A DNA stretch of 40,727 nt, from contig NZ_CANLZC010000047.1 of the NCBI RefSeq assembly GCF_947495455.1, positions 1 through 40,727 of the forward strand. The letters are read 5' to 3'. The notes beneath the pieces are model-generated. The model searched no databases. It had not been told where the DNA came from and saw only the letters and a list, made by a program, of their open reading frames with translations. The DNA is from an uncultured Shewanella sp. GTDB taxonomy: Bacteria > Pseudomonadota > Gammaproteobacteria > Enterobacterales > Shewanellaceae. Positions 18,943 through 27,649 of the stretch are shown one piece after another; position 1 is the first letter of the stretch, and the number at the start of each line of letters is the position of its first letter. A program made the translations under genes and the position numbers.

Positions 18943-20577
18943 ATGAAAAAAATAATATGCTTAGCTCTCTCTACGTTTCACTTTTCAGCAACGGCAAATG
19001 TGTTAATAAGTGAAGTCCTCTACGACACTCCAAATGATGATCTCACCGAAGAATGGGTAGAACTTTATAATGCAAGTTGCAATACCATAGATTTATCCAC
19101 TTATACATTAAGCGATAATGGCGGAAGCTACACTCTCAGTGGTGAAATAGCTGCAGGGGAATATGTGACAATCGCAAAAGATGCAACAGCATTTTATAAT
19201 CTTTATGGAACCAGCGCCGACTTTAGCAATTTTAGCTTATCACTTGGTAATTCTGGAGACTATTTATATTTAAAAAATAATGACTCTGAAATTGACATGT
19301 TGGCTTGGGAAAATAAAATCAGCGGCTGGAATATCTCAGCCACCAATACCAGTCTTGTTAGAAGTAGCTCAGAAGACACTGATTCTGTCAGTGACTGGGA
19401 GAATGCAAATTCAATAGGTTCACCCAAATCAGGCGTGTTTAACTCATCATGTTCAAACACTGATGATCAGTCAATCACAACCAATAACACTGAACTAACC
19501 AATGGCGGTTCAATCAACTTAAGCCCAACAAGTAGCGGTAATAACCTTAATTATACCCTCACCACTACAATTGGCTCCAACTTAACTATCGCCATCAATG
19601 GTGGCTCTGGCGATGCAGACTTGTACGTGAGACTCGGAAGTGCTCCCACCACCAATAGCTACGACTGTGCCCCTTATTTAAGTGGCAATAATGAATCTTG
19701 TTCTTTTTCTAGTGTTTCAGCAGGCACTTATTATATTACTATTATGGCCTATGAAAGCTTTAGCGGCGTATCACTTTCAAGCAGTTATACTGAAGATTCA
19801 AATGATACTGGCGACGAAAATACAAACTTTGAAGATTTTGATACTTACTATGCCGATGCCATTAACCTCACAGGAGAAAACTTAAAAGCGGCATTAAATA
19901 CCATCATAGATGGTCATACTTCTTTATCTTATTCTCAAGTTTGGAATGCATTAGAAATCACAGATGAAGATCCCGACAATAGCAATAATATCCTCTTATT
20001 TTACACTCAACGTTCTCAAGATAAAGCAAGCCGAGTCGGTGGCTCAGGCGCTAACAATGATCAAAATGATTGGAACCGTGAACATATTTGGCCAAAAAGC
20101 CATGGCTTTCCCTCTTCCAGTGATGATGCCTATACCGACATCCACCATTTACGCCCATCAGATGAATCCGTTAATAGCACTCGTGGTAATTTAGACTTTG
20201 ATAATACGAGCACTAATAGCATCAGTGAAGCACCAGGCACTTACTATGATACTGATAGCTTTGAACCTATGGACAGCTTAAAAGGCGATGTCGCTCGTAT
20301 GATCTTCTATATGGATGTGCGCTATCAAGGCATTGATACGAGTAGTACAGGTGTCGGCGATTTGCAGATCAGTCATTTCACTGGCACAGCAACATCTTCA
20401 TCTGGAAATGGTTATATAGGCAAATTATGCACTTTACTCGCTTGGCATAATGCCGATCCTGTGGACACAACAGAAGAAATAAGAAATAACAAGGTGTATT
20501 CTATACAAGGTAATCGAAATCCCTTTATCGACTATGCTGATTGGGCCAATGATATTTATGCCGATCAATGTAATTAA
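18943..20577 (+). CDS. exported nuclease with lamin-tail, PPC and endonuclease I domains
   Basis: A 544-residue secreted protein. The signal peptide is residues 1 to about 19 (MKKIICLALSTFHFSATA). A lamin-tail domain (about 20-165) contains VLISEVLYDTP and EEWVELYNAS. A PPC-type beta domain (about 185-285) has the motifs GSGDADLYVRLG and SAGTYYITIMAY. An endonuclease I domain (about 300-544) has the catalytic signature NREHIWPKSHG (378-388, His381) and DIHHLRPSD with the downstream Asn-rich metal site. Endonuclease I (NucM/EndA) enzymes cut DNA and RNA non-specifically with Mg2+. The extra beta domains suggest surface attachment or type II/extracellular release. Shewanella is known for extracellular DNases, but I do not match this architecture to a named one. 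It is monocistronic, convergent with the operon that follows. Confidence 0.9.
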   Translation: MKKIICLALSTFHFSATANVLISEVLYDTPNDDLTEEWVELYNASCNTIDLSTYTLSDNGGSYTLSGEIAAGEYVTIAKDATAFYNLYGTSADFSNFSLSLGNSGDYLYLKNNDSEIDMLAWENKISGWNISATNTSLVRSSSEDTDSVSDWENANSIGSPKSGVFNSSCSNTDDQSITTNNTELTNGGSINLSPTSSGNNLNYTLTTTIGSNLTIAINGGSGDADLYVRLGSAPTTNSYDCAPYLSGNNESCSFSSVSAGTYYITIMAYESFSGVSLSSSYTEDSNDTGDENTNFEDFDTYYADAINLTGENLKAALNTIIDGHTSLSYSQVWNALEITDEDPDNSNNILLFYTQRSQDKASRVGGSGANNDQNDWNREHIWPKSHGFPSSSDDAYTDIHHLRPSDESVNSTRGNLDFDNTSTNSISEAPGTYYDTDSFEPMDSLKGDVARMIFYMDVRYQGIDTSSTGVGDLQISHFTGTATSSSGNGYIGKLCTLLAWHNADPVDTTEEIRNNKVYSIQGNRNPFIDYADWANDIYADQCN

Positions 20578-20588
20578 ATAAATGCACT

Positions 20589-20616
20589 CACTCTCTGATT
20601 ACCTTATCAGAGAGTG
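20589..20616. terminator. hairpin between the nuclease and the convergent operon
   Basis: CACTCTCTGAT (20589-20599) and ATCAGAGAGTG (20606-20616) form a perfect 11-bp stem around a 6-nt loop, 12 bp after the nuclease stop. No strong U-tract follows on the plus strand; on the minus strand a weaker A/T-rich run (ATTTATTTAATT) follows. It may end transcription from both sides. Confidence 0.6.
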
Positions 20617-20726
20617 AACTATAAACGTTGGCCTTTATGTGAAGATGAAGGTGAAGGCGAACGCAACTCACCTTCAGACAGCAATCCTTCATCATTAACA
20701 TCATGCGGTAAAACGATATGAGGCTA

Positions 20727-21446
20727 TCATTCACTCTGCAAATAACGCAACGCTTCCATATTATTCGGATATCGAACTAATACCTGTTGATAGGCATTAA
20801 TAGCCTCTGTAGTTTTATGTTGATGCCGCAAAGCGCGTCCTAAATAAACCCAAGCATCCACCTCAGTTGGAAACTTTGCAATCAATATTCGCGCTTCATC
20901 TTCTAACGCTAGCCAAGCTTGATGATATTCTCGAGCTTGCATGAGAAATAAGTGAGCTTGATAAGATAAGCTCTGCGTTTTAAGTATGTTACTCGATACT
21001 ATTGCCACTTCTTTCCAGCGATTTAATGCCGCCAATGGTGATAGCAGTCCAATTTGAGCATCGATAGACTCAGGATTGAGCGCCATGGCTTTTCGATAGC
21101 TTTCAATTGACTGGCTATAATCCTTATTTTGAAAATGTAGCCAAGCAATACGCATCAAAGTAAATTCATATGTCGACACAATAGATTCCATTTTTGGCGC
21201 CCACTCAACGGCCTCAGCTCTATCACCATTTAAAAACTTCTGCATATCAATGTTCATCACCAAACTCGATACACTCAAGGCAGATTCCGGTACGTGGATC
21301 ACTTCAATGGCTTTTTCATATAATCCCTGTGCTTCAAATAAATAAGAAGCATTCCAATCTTGCTCTATCGCGTCACAATGAAACGATAAAACAAGTAAAA
21401 TTAAAGCAGATATTTGTTTACTCATAACGGTATACAAGTTCACCAT
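20727..21446 (-). CDS. exported TPR protein, last gene of the Fur-box operon
   Basis: A 239-residue protein with a signal peptide (hydrophobic ISALILLVLSFHCDA) and several tetratricopeptide repeats (YSQSIESYRKAMALNPESIDA, TTEAINAYQQVLVRYPNNMEA and degenerate ones between). It is probably periplasmic and mediates protein contacts. Two starts are possible: ATG 21446, overlapping the upstream stop (ATGGTGA), or ATG 21425, which gives a more typical signal peptide; neither has a strong ribosome binding site. After the TGA and an adjacent in-frame TAG the same frame stays open for about 29 codons. Its position next to the beta-barrel gene suggests an envelope partner. Its specific role is unknown. 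Confidence 0.85.
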   Translation of the reverse strand: MVNLYTVMSKQISALILLVLSFHCDAIEQDWNASYLFEAQGLYEKAIEVIHVPESALSVSSLVMNIDMQKFLNGDRAEAVEWAPKMESIVSTYEFTLMRIAWLHFQNKDYSQSIESYRKAMALNPESIDAQIGLLSPLAALNRWKEVAIVSSNILKTQSLSYQAHLFLMQAREYHQAWLALEDEARILIAKFPTEVDAWVYLGRALRHQHKTTEAINAYQQVLVRYPNNMEALRYLQSE

Positions 21447-22330
21447 TTAGTCGAATATTGCAAAAATAAAAATGTACCGGAATAGTCACTATCAAAGGTT
21501 GATAATTCATATTCACTGTACGCTAAAGTAAGCATTAGTTGGCTACGATGAGGCAGCGCCCACTCGGTTCCCACTCGAATATACTGCTTTTGTATTTGAT
21601 TCAAATTAGCAATAACTAAGGTGTCGGGATCCACAGCCAACAGCCTATCACCTAGAGTAAAGGCCAAATACACACTATCAGGAGACAACAGGGAGTAAGA
21701 AGAAAGCCAATGTTTAATAAGCACGTCTGCCGATATATAATGGCGTTCAAAAGATGCACTCTCAATATCATACAATCTGACTTGCCCCCAATTTTCGGCA
21801 CCAAAAAGGCTAGCACCGACAGCAGCGTCATATTGATACACATTACTGTGTAAATCATAAGTTGTTTGTGAATAGTGCAAATCAAAGGATAAATCGCGCT
21901 GATAGTTCATATAATTCAACGCGCCTCCCATATAAAATAACCCCCCTAAAGCACTGTCTGATAAATTACCATCGATGTGAGAAAACTGAATACTGGGCGT
22001 TAAAGCACCATTAAGTCCATCAACAAAGTAATGCCTCTCCAGTTCAAATTGAAACGCTTCTTGATAAAGTGTGTCACTAACGGTTTCACTATCAAATGCA
22101 ATGCCTAATCGGCTATAACCCAAGTTCACATTATAGGTATCGAGATAATTAAATTGCCCTTTAATACCAAAAGCATTCAAATCATCTTTTGTGGTATCGC
22201 CAGAATAAATACCCGATAAATAATTTAAAGCGAGTTGAGTAGACCAAGGAGATTCATCCGCTTTAGCAAAAGGCATCAAGAAGACAGAAACAATAACACC
22301 ACCCAATAAGGATCTTAATAGGTGATCCAT
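21440..22330 (-). CDS. probable outer-membrane beta-barrel protein
   Basis: A 296-residue protein with a signal peptide (LLRSLLGGVIVSVFLMPFAKA, cleavage near residue 24). Many alternating amphipathic strands rich in Tyr, Ser, Leu and Asp follow (for example GQFNYLDTYNVNLGYSRLG and MLTLAYSEYEL). The final residues FLFLQYSTKW give a C-terminal aromatic (Trp), the usual outer-membrane assembly signal. It lacks a TonB box and plug domain and is too short for a TonB-dependent receptor. I do not recognise the family. The start overlaps the end of the upstream Ntn-hydrolase gene by 16 bp, suggesting translational coupling. It could be a channel or surface anchor for the operon's product. Confidence 0.75.
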   Translation of the reverse strand: MDHLLRSLLGGVIVSVFLMPFAKADESPWSTQLALNYLSGIYSGDTTKDDLNAFGIKGQFNYLDTYNVNLGYSRLGIAFDSETVSDTLYQEAFQFELERHYFVDGLNGALTPSIQFSHIDGNLSDSALGGLFYMGGALNYMNYQRDLSFDLHYSQTTYDLHSNVYQYDAAVGASLFGAENWGQVRLYDIESASFERHYISADVLIKHWLSSYSLLSPDSVYLAFTLGDRLLAVDPDTLVIANLNQIQKQYIRVGTEWALPHRSQLMLTLAYSEYELSTFDSDYSGTFLFLQYSTKW

Positions 22331-23295
22331 AGTTCTTTCTCTTCAAAATGAGTAAATGACTGGCACTGCTTTATATAATATGGCCACCTAAACTCCATTG
22401 CTTTCAATTGCGGATTATAAATACCTGTGTATAAGGTCCCTAAACCACGGTCATAATCGGTTGAAAACAAAGGAGCATATTCAAATGCACTAATAAAAGA
22501 ATCGATATTGACCAAGGGATCATAAAGCTTTTCTACCAATTCTTGCTTACGCTCATGAGAGTTTGAAAACATCGCATAATTTGATAATTCAAAGCCACCT
22601 TGATGGTTTACCGCTAAAGGAATATGCGACACAACAGGGGCAATAAAAGGCGATAACTCAACAGTTTTAATATTAAAATTAGCATCTAAAAGCGTGACAT
22701 TATAAGTAAGATTAACTGGTACTCGCCGAAGCACAGCGACAGCTTCTTCTGTTGTTTTACAGCACTCTAAAATATACCGTAAAATAATTGACATGCTAAA
22801 GCCTTTTCCCGTGCGGCTTCGGCCACCAAAAGACCAAGAAACAGACAAACCATGCTCATTCATTCCATCAAGCACGCCCCATAATCCATCAGTTGATGCA
22901 ATAACCTGTGTTTGATCCCAACAGCTTTTTAAAATGCGAGCCTCAAAAAGTGCAGGAGCATTATCATAGTTTTTAATTAAAACAGGATTATACCTTATCC
23001 ATACTGCCTGACTTCCTCCACTCACATAAGGTGTAGGGCAATAAAAACTCAACAAACGAGCATCAATATCATCCGCTTTAGTCAGCTCTAATAAATGCTC
23101 CCAATAAGGGATCAGTTCGGGCATATGCTCTTGCAGTGCATTTTTACAACTCATAAAAGAAGGACGATTCAGCTCACCTTCCTTTAAAAACCATTGTTTA
23201 TAACTTTCTTTGGTTTCATGATAAAAAGCGAGCCACTTACTACTGGGTTTCGCTTCTTCAACAAATTGAAATCGTTTCGCACTATTGAGGTTCAT
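22315..23295 (-). CDS. C45/acyl-CoA:6-aminopenicillanate acyltransferase-like Ntn-hydrolase homologue, nucleophile Cys apparently lost
   Basis: A 326-residue protein with the fold marks of the C45 (penicillin acyltransferase) Ntn-hydrolase family: PVLIKNYDN (104-112), then GLWGVLDGMNEHGLSVSWSFGG, RYILECCKTTEEAVAVLRRVPV, TLLDANFNIKTVELSP, and an Asn/Ser-rich NYAMFSNSHERKQEL. In related proteins as I recall them the nucleophile is Cys in G-C-S-Q-A-V-W. Here it reads G-G-S-Q-A-V-W (93-99), so the Cys is replaced by Gly with Ser95 next. It may be inactive, use Ser, or act only as a binding protein. No signal peptide is seen, so it is cytoplasmic. It begins 4 bp inside the ATP-grasp stop (ATGA), a clear translational coupling. 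The family cleaves or transfers acyl groups on amides; the substrate here is unknown. Confidence 0.8.
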   Translation of the reverse strand: MNLNSAKRFQFVEEAKPSSKWLAFYHETKESYKQWFLKEGELNRPSFMSCKNALQEHMPELIPYWEHLLELTKADDIDARLLSFYCPTPYVSGGSQAVWIRYNPVLIKNYDNAPALFEARILKSCWDQTQVIASTDGLWGVLDGMNEHGLSVSWSFGGRSRTGKGFSMSIILRYILECCKTTEEAVAVLRRVPVNLTYNVTLLDANFNIKTVELSPFIAPVVSHIPLAVNHQGGFELSNYAMFSNSHERKQELVEKLYDPLVNIDSFISAFEYAPLFSTDYDRGLGTLYTGIYNPQLKAMEFRWPYYIKQCQSFTHFEEKELWITY

Positions 23296-24881
23296 GATGC
23301 ATCCTCAAAAGCAGAATCACTTTCTAAACTATTATCTTCAAAGCTATCATCTTCGTTAATCGTTATCTCGCTCTCTACATAAGAGGCTCCTTTTAAAGAG
23401 CTACTGGAGTTATAACGCTCAACCAAGATTTTCTCTTCTTCGGTTAATTCTCGATAATTAAATCGCTCTTTCAATGCATTAAGCAATTTGCTTGCTGTTG
23501 AAGTGAGTGCTCTTTCAGCAGATTGTAATTTAAAATGAGTAAATACAATCGCCAAATCAGCCCCTTTATAGGCATATTCAGCCGTATCCATAATGCGCAT
23601 AATAAACACTTCATCTTCACCCAGAGCTTGGCGTCTATCATGATGCTTTGAAATTAGCGTTAATTCATCATCAAGCAGTTTATAAACGCCAGATTCAGGT
23701 GCCGCAGTAATAATTTTTAATCCAGGATCGGTATATTTTAAAATCATTTGCCCACTGGTTGTCGCTGCTCCCTGCGTTAGCGCCAGTTGATTATACTCAT
23801 TGGGATTCAGGTTAAATTCCACATCAGAATATTCCAATAAATGAAACAGGAATAATGGAACGGTCTCATAACAAAACTCAGACATATTCGTCATTGCACT
23901 GATCCCTGTGATCCTTGGGTTTAACTCACCTAAATATAAGTCTCCAGTATCCAGATCAATTAAATAGTCAACTTCGAAATAGCCTTTATAGCCCCTGTCA
24001 TACAGAACATTCCCCAAATTTTCTGTCATTTGTTGTGCTTGAACACGAATGTTGTCTGAAAATGCATCTTGATAGAGCTCATTACCACACCATCCACCTT
24101 GATAAGGTGTTAATTCTGACAACCCCACTAACTCTGTCATCAGTGGTCCAACAAAGGTACCTGATCGTGTCGCACAAGCCTCGATTGCCGTTCCCGCGCA
24201 ACGGATCTGCTTCATGATTTTAACTTGTTCTTCAGACTCTATCTTGTCTGCAACCTTGTCATATTCTGCTTTCGACGAAATAAAGTAAGTCGTTTTACCC
24301 GAATCACCATAAGCACTTTGCACGACTAAACACTCACCTAATTGATATTGCTCTGCAATCGCTCTTAAACTTTCATAGCTAGTCACCTTCTCTAATGCAT
24401 TAGGTACACTCGCCACCCCAGCTTCATTGCCTATTTCAGTGGTCGTGATCTTATTGTCAATTTTCTTAACCAGATGATTAGGTGGTAGACACACTTGCAG
24501 ATCCATTGACCGACATGTTTCTTCTAATGTTTTATCAAAAAACAAAAACAGCGCTTTGGCTTGTGGATCTTGTCTGTCTTCGGTTTTCCAATGGGCAATA
24601 TCTTTTTCAATTTGGCTGACAACATCTTTATGCCCCAACAGAAAGTCATTAACAGATTCAATACTATCAAACACAGGTGTTCCCACTTTACTGGGTAACA
24701 TGACGCTAGCATTAGACTTGTCGTAACAGTCTATAAAATTGATATTGGTCCAGTGCTTTACCCACTGTTCTAAATTCATTAAATTAAAATTAGTAGAACT
24801 AATAAAATAATGAGGCGTATCTAATGTAGCAAAATATTGTTTTACATCATGAATCGAACTTAACTGAGTATTAGCCTTCAT
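23292..24881 (-). CDS. ATP-grasp ligase (biotin-carboxylase-like)
   Basis: A 529-residue cytoplasmic protein. The ATP-grasp fold spans about 130-350: LVVQSAYGDSGKTTYFISS (glycine-rich loop), MKQIRCAG, and the Mg-ATP site GYFEVDYLIDLDTGDLYLGE (300-319) followed by LNPRITG, with E303, E319 and N321 as probable metal ligands. ATP-grasp enzymes join a carboxylate to an amine or thiol via acyl phosphate. Nothing suggests a biotin-carrier domain, so a peptide- or amide-forming ligase is more likely than a carboxylase. The last 25 or so residues are strikingly acidic (Asp, Glu, Ser), possibly a contact tail. It lies 23 bp after the decarboxylase and shares ATGA with the next gene. Vibrioferrin synthesis also pairs an ATP-grasp ligase with a PLP decarboxylase, but of a different decarboxylase fold. 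Confidence 0.85.
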   Translation of the reverse strand: MKANTQLSSIHDVKQYFATLDTPHYFISSTNFNLMNLEQWVKHWTNINFIDCYDKSNASVMLPSKVGTPVFDSIESVNDFLLGHKDVVSQIEKDIAHWKTEDRQDPQAKALFLFFDKTLEETCRSMDLQVCLPPNHLVKKIDNKITTTEIGNEAGVASVPNALEKVTSYESLRAIAEQYQLGECLVVQSAYGDSGKTTYFISSKAEYDKVADKIESEEQVKIMKQIRCAGTAIEACATRSGTFVGPLMTELVGLSELTPYQGGWCGNELYQDAFSDNIRVQAQQMTENLGNVLYDRGYKGYFEVDYLIDLDTGDLYLGELNPRITGISAMTNMSEFCYETVPLFLFHLLEYSDVEFNLNPNEYNQLALTQGAATTSGQMILKYTDPGLKIITAAPESGVYKLLDDELTLISKHHDRRQALGEDEVFIMRIMDTAEYAYKGADLAIVFTHFKLQSAERALTSTASKLLNALKERFNYRELTEEEKILVERYNSSSSLKGASYVESEITINEDDSFEDNSLESDSAFEDAS

Positions 24882-24904
24882 ACTTAACCTTTACGTCTAT
24901 AAAA

Positions 24905-27643
24905 TTATAAGGACTCGAGATAATCTTGGGTAAAGACTTTAAGTCCCACTGCGGGGTTATAACCGTGAATTTCTTTTATGCGGATTTTTTGTAAATACAA
25001 TAAAATATCGTAAGTAATTAATTGACCTGGCACGAGAACAGGAAATCCTGGTGGATAAGGTGTCACAAAAGAAGCTGACACTAGTCGACGCTCATTCATC
25101 ACTTGCTTGATCATTTCGGTATCAAGCGCGACAAATTCTATTTGTCGCTCATCAAAAGCAGCATAATAAGCTCGGCGCATATCCACAGTGGAAAAGTGAT
25201 CACCAGCATAGGGAACAAAAGCTTCATGATAATCACGATGTAAAGGCAAACTAATCACTTGCTCAGGTTGCACAATATCATTGACTTGCCCACTTAATTC
25301 AGGATCGGATAATCGATTAGCAATTTCACTTAACACATTAATTAAATAATCAATTGTCGACTCATTTGCGCCAATATTGACAATAAATAACACAGTTTTT
25401 CGAGATGTTTTATTGACTTGAATGTCATATTTATTAATCAATAGCTCACGAAAAACGGTGCCATCCATACCCGTTCGACTGATATCAACCGTGACTTTCG
25501 TAGGATCCACCACAAAATCTGATTGCCCCCAAAATTGAGGCATATCGTCATAACGATAACAAGGTAAAGACGCCTGCTTTGATGCATGACTCCGTCTTGA
25601 TGCAGAATTGATATCTCGATACTCGTTAGGAACAAGGGCATCATCACCTAATACGCAAAAGTAACGCTGTAATACAGTATTTTCTGTGATCCTTTGACGT
25701 AGCTGTGTCGCCAATCTAATGGCACGCTTGACACGTTCATAGCCTTCTAAGCTGACTTGTCGCCTTCCCGCATCAAGTGAAGCAATAATCTGATAATTTG
25801 GCGACGTGGATGTATGCATACGGTAAGATTCAAGAAACAACTCTTTGTTATATTCTTCATCAAAAATATGCAGCATAGACCCTTGCCTAAAAGAAGTGAG
25901 GGTCTTGTGGGTAGATTGAGTCGAATAAACACGTAGCTTGACTAAATCAGGATTGGGCATCAGAGGTAAATCAATCAATAAATCATGATCATCACGCTCA
26001 TCACTGGCTAGAATATCTCCATATTCCTCAAACCAAGCTTGATACGCTTGTTGATAGTCAGGCTGCTGTAGCGATGCTTGCAAGAAATTAGCCACACTCA
26101 TGGCGGTTCTGTGCTCATACAAAGGATTAAAATAAGCAAAGGCAAACCAAGCTTCATCCCAATGAAAAATAATATCAGGCTTGATCGCCAAAATATCCAA
26201 CATATAACGTTTAGTGTTATAAATAACGCCATCAAAGGTCGAATTGGTGAGAGTAATTTGCTTAACTCGATGCAATTGTCCTTGTTTACGTAAATCCAAC
26301 AATACTCTTTTAATACGCTTTAAAGGAACGGCGCCATATAAATCGAGTTCATCAAGGGGATAAGTTTCTAAAAAAAGAGGATAAGCGCCAGATAACATAA
26401 TGGCATATGGAATCGATTTATGACAATCTGCCGCCGTCAACACAATATCACCCGGCTCTAAATTTGCCTGCATCACAATTTTATTTGACGTAGAAGTGCC
26501 GTTCGTTACAAAGTAAGTTTCTTTTGAACGAAATGCTTTAGAGGCTTTAAAATGCGCTTGCTTGATCGCCCCTTTGGGATCTAATAACGAGTCCATGCCC
26601 CCTTGCGTCGAAGAGGTCTCAGCGAGAAACGTATTCGCACCATAAAAATTCAGCATGTCTGTTATCCAGTGAGAATCTTTAAGGGATTGCCCTCTGGATA
26701 AAGGCAAGGCATGAAAAACGCCTTTAGGTTTTTTACTATAGGTTCTTAATGCATCGAAAAAAGGTGTGGAATAACGATCTCGAATACCACTTAAAATTGT
26801 ATGGTGGAGCTCTTGAAAAGGCTCGACATGGTAAAGCACTCTGTCAAATTGCTCCCTGATTTTGACATCAATCCCCACAAGCGCAAGCTCGCTAATTAAA
26901 TAATGTGTTATTTCAGGCCGTAAAGTATGCAAAGCACTTTGCAACCCTGTCAGCGGATTGTCTGTCATTTTATTAACATCAATGTAGAAATTAATAAAAT
27001 CAGCATATTCTTGATGATAAGTATTCGAAGTACTTTTTATTGGGTATCCATAAACATACACACAAGCTTGAATACTTGGGTTCGCTAATATCGCCACCAT
27101 GGCATCTTCAGCATTACTCACAAACAAAACGTCATAAATGAATTCATCGCCTTCTGATTTAAACATTGCCAAACTATTGCGATAGATGAGTTCGTAATCA
27201 GCTGGGTTAGGATGAATAACAAGCACTTCAAAATAGGTTTTACAACTTGAACGGCGGCTACTCTTACCTTGTAATTCCGTTTTGTCGATAACAATGGGCC
27301 TGTCAAGAGCGGATAAATTTGTTTTAAAAGGCACAAAACTTTGACGTCGATATTCTAAAGATTGCAGCTGCGTATAAGTATTAAGGCAAAGTTGATAAAA
27401 CAACTCATATTGGCCTCCATGGAAATAATGCCTTAGCTGCAGCATGACACCATATCCAGGATATGCCCAAAATCTTTCTATTTCATAAAGATAAGCTAAC
27501 AACCTTTCCACTTCATCTAAATCAGTAACGGCATGAGATAATTGATTCGATCTCGACAAGCGCTCTAAAAGCTGCCAGCTAGCCAGTCTCTTTGCTTCGA
27601 GATCGAACTCAGTTAATGAGTTTGTTTGTATTGGATGATGCAT
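24905..27643 (-). CDS. Orn/Lys/Arg-type PLP amino-acid decarboxylase
   Basis: A 912-residue fold-type I PLP enzyme of the large inducible Orn/Lys/Arg decarboxylase family, longer than the usual 710-760. An extra N-terminal helical segment (1 to about 130) is followed by the receiver-like wing domain (about 135-300). The PLP core has YFVTNGTSTSNK (377-388), DCHKS with His408 stacking on PLP, HWDEAW with Asp496, and the Schiff-base Lys580 in STQSTHKTLTS. The C-terminal domain carries ISRTGMDGTVFRELL and TPYPPGFPVLVPG. The reaction would be CO2 removal from a basic amino acid or a relative. The substrate cannot be told. The ATG at 27643 follows AAAGGG at 9 nt, which overlaps the upstream TPR gene's end. 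It is the central catalytic gene of the operon. Confidence 0.9.
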   Translation of the reverse strand: MHHPIQTNSLTEFDLEAKRLASWQLLERLSRSNQLSHAVTDLDEVERLLAYLYEIERFWAYPGYGVMLQLRHYFHGGQYELFYQLCLNTYTQLQSLEYRRQSFVPFKTNLSALDRPIVIDKTELQGKSSRRSSCKTYFEVLVIHPNPADYELIYRNSLAMFKSEGDEFIYDVLFVSNAEDAMVAILANPSIQACVYVYGYPIKSTSNTYHQEYADFINFYIDVNKMTDNPLTGLQSALHTLRPEITHYLISELALVGIDVKIREQFDRVLYHVEPFQELHHTILSGIRDRYSTPFFDALRTYSKKPKGVFHALPLSRGQSLKDSHWITDMLNFYGANTFLAETSSTQGGMDSLLDPKGAIKQAHFKASKAFRSKETYFVTNGTSTSNKIVMQANLEPGDIVLTAADCHKSIPYAIMLSGAYPLFLETYPLDELDLYGAVPLKRIKRVLLDLRKQGQLHRVKQITLTNSTFDGVIYNTKRYMLDILAIKPDIIFHWDEAWFAFAYFNPLYEHRTAMSVANFLQASLQQPDYQQAYQAWFEEYGDILASDERDDHDLLIDLPLMPNPDLVKLRVYSTQSTHKTLTSFRQGSMLHIFDEEYNKELFLESYRMHTSTSPNYQIIASLDAGRRQVSLEGYERVKRAIRLATQLRQRITENTVLQRYFCVLGDDALVPNEYRDINSASRRSHASKQASLPCYRYDDMPQFWGQSDFVVDPTKVTVDISRTGMDGTVFRELLINKYDIQVNKTSRKTVLFIVNIGANESTIDYLINVLSEIANRLSDPELSGQVNDIVQPEQVISLPLHRDYHEAFVPYAGDHFSTVDMRRAYYAAFDERQIEFVALDTEMIKQVMNERRLVSASFVTPYPPGFPVLVPGQLITYDILLYLQKIRIKEIHGYNPAVGLKVFTQDYLESL

Positions 27644-27649
27644 ATAATA

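Noticed and set aside
23292..24881. ATP-grasp protein as biotin carboxylase of a carboxylase complex
   Set aside because: No biotin carrier or carboxyltransferase gene is nearby, and the neighbours are a decarboxylase and an acyltransferase-like protein.
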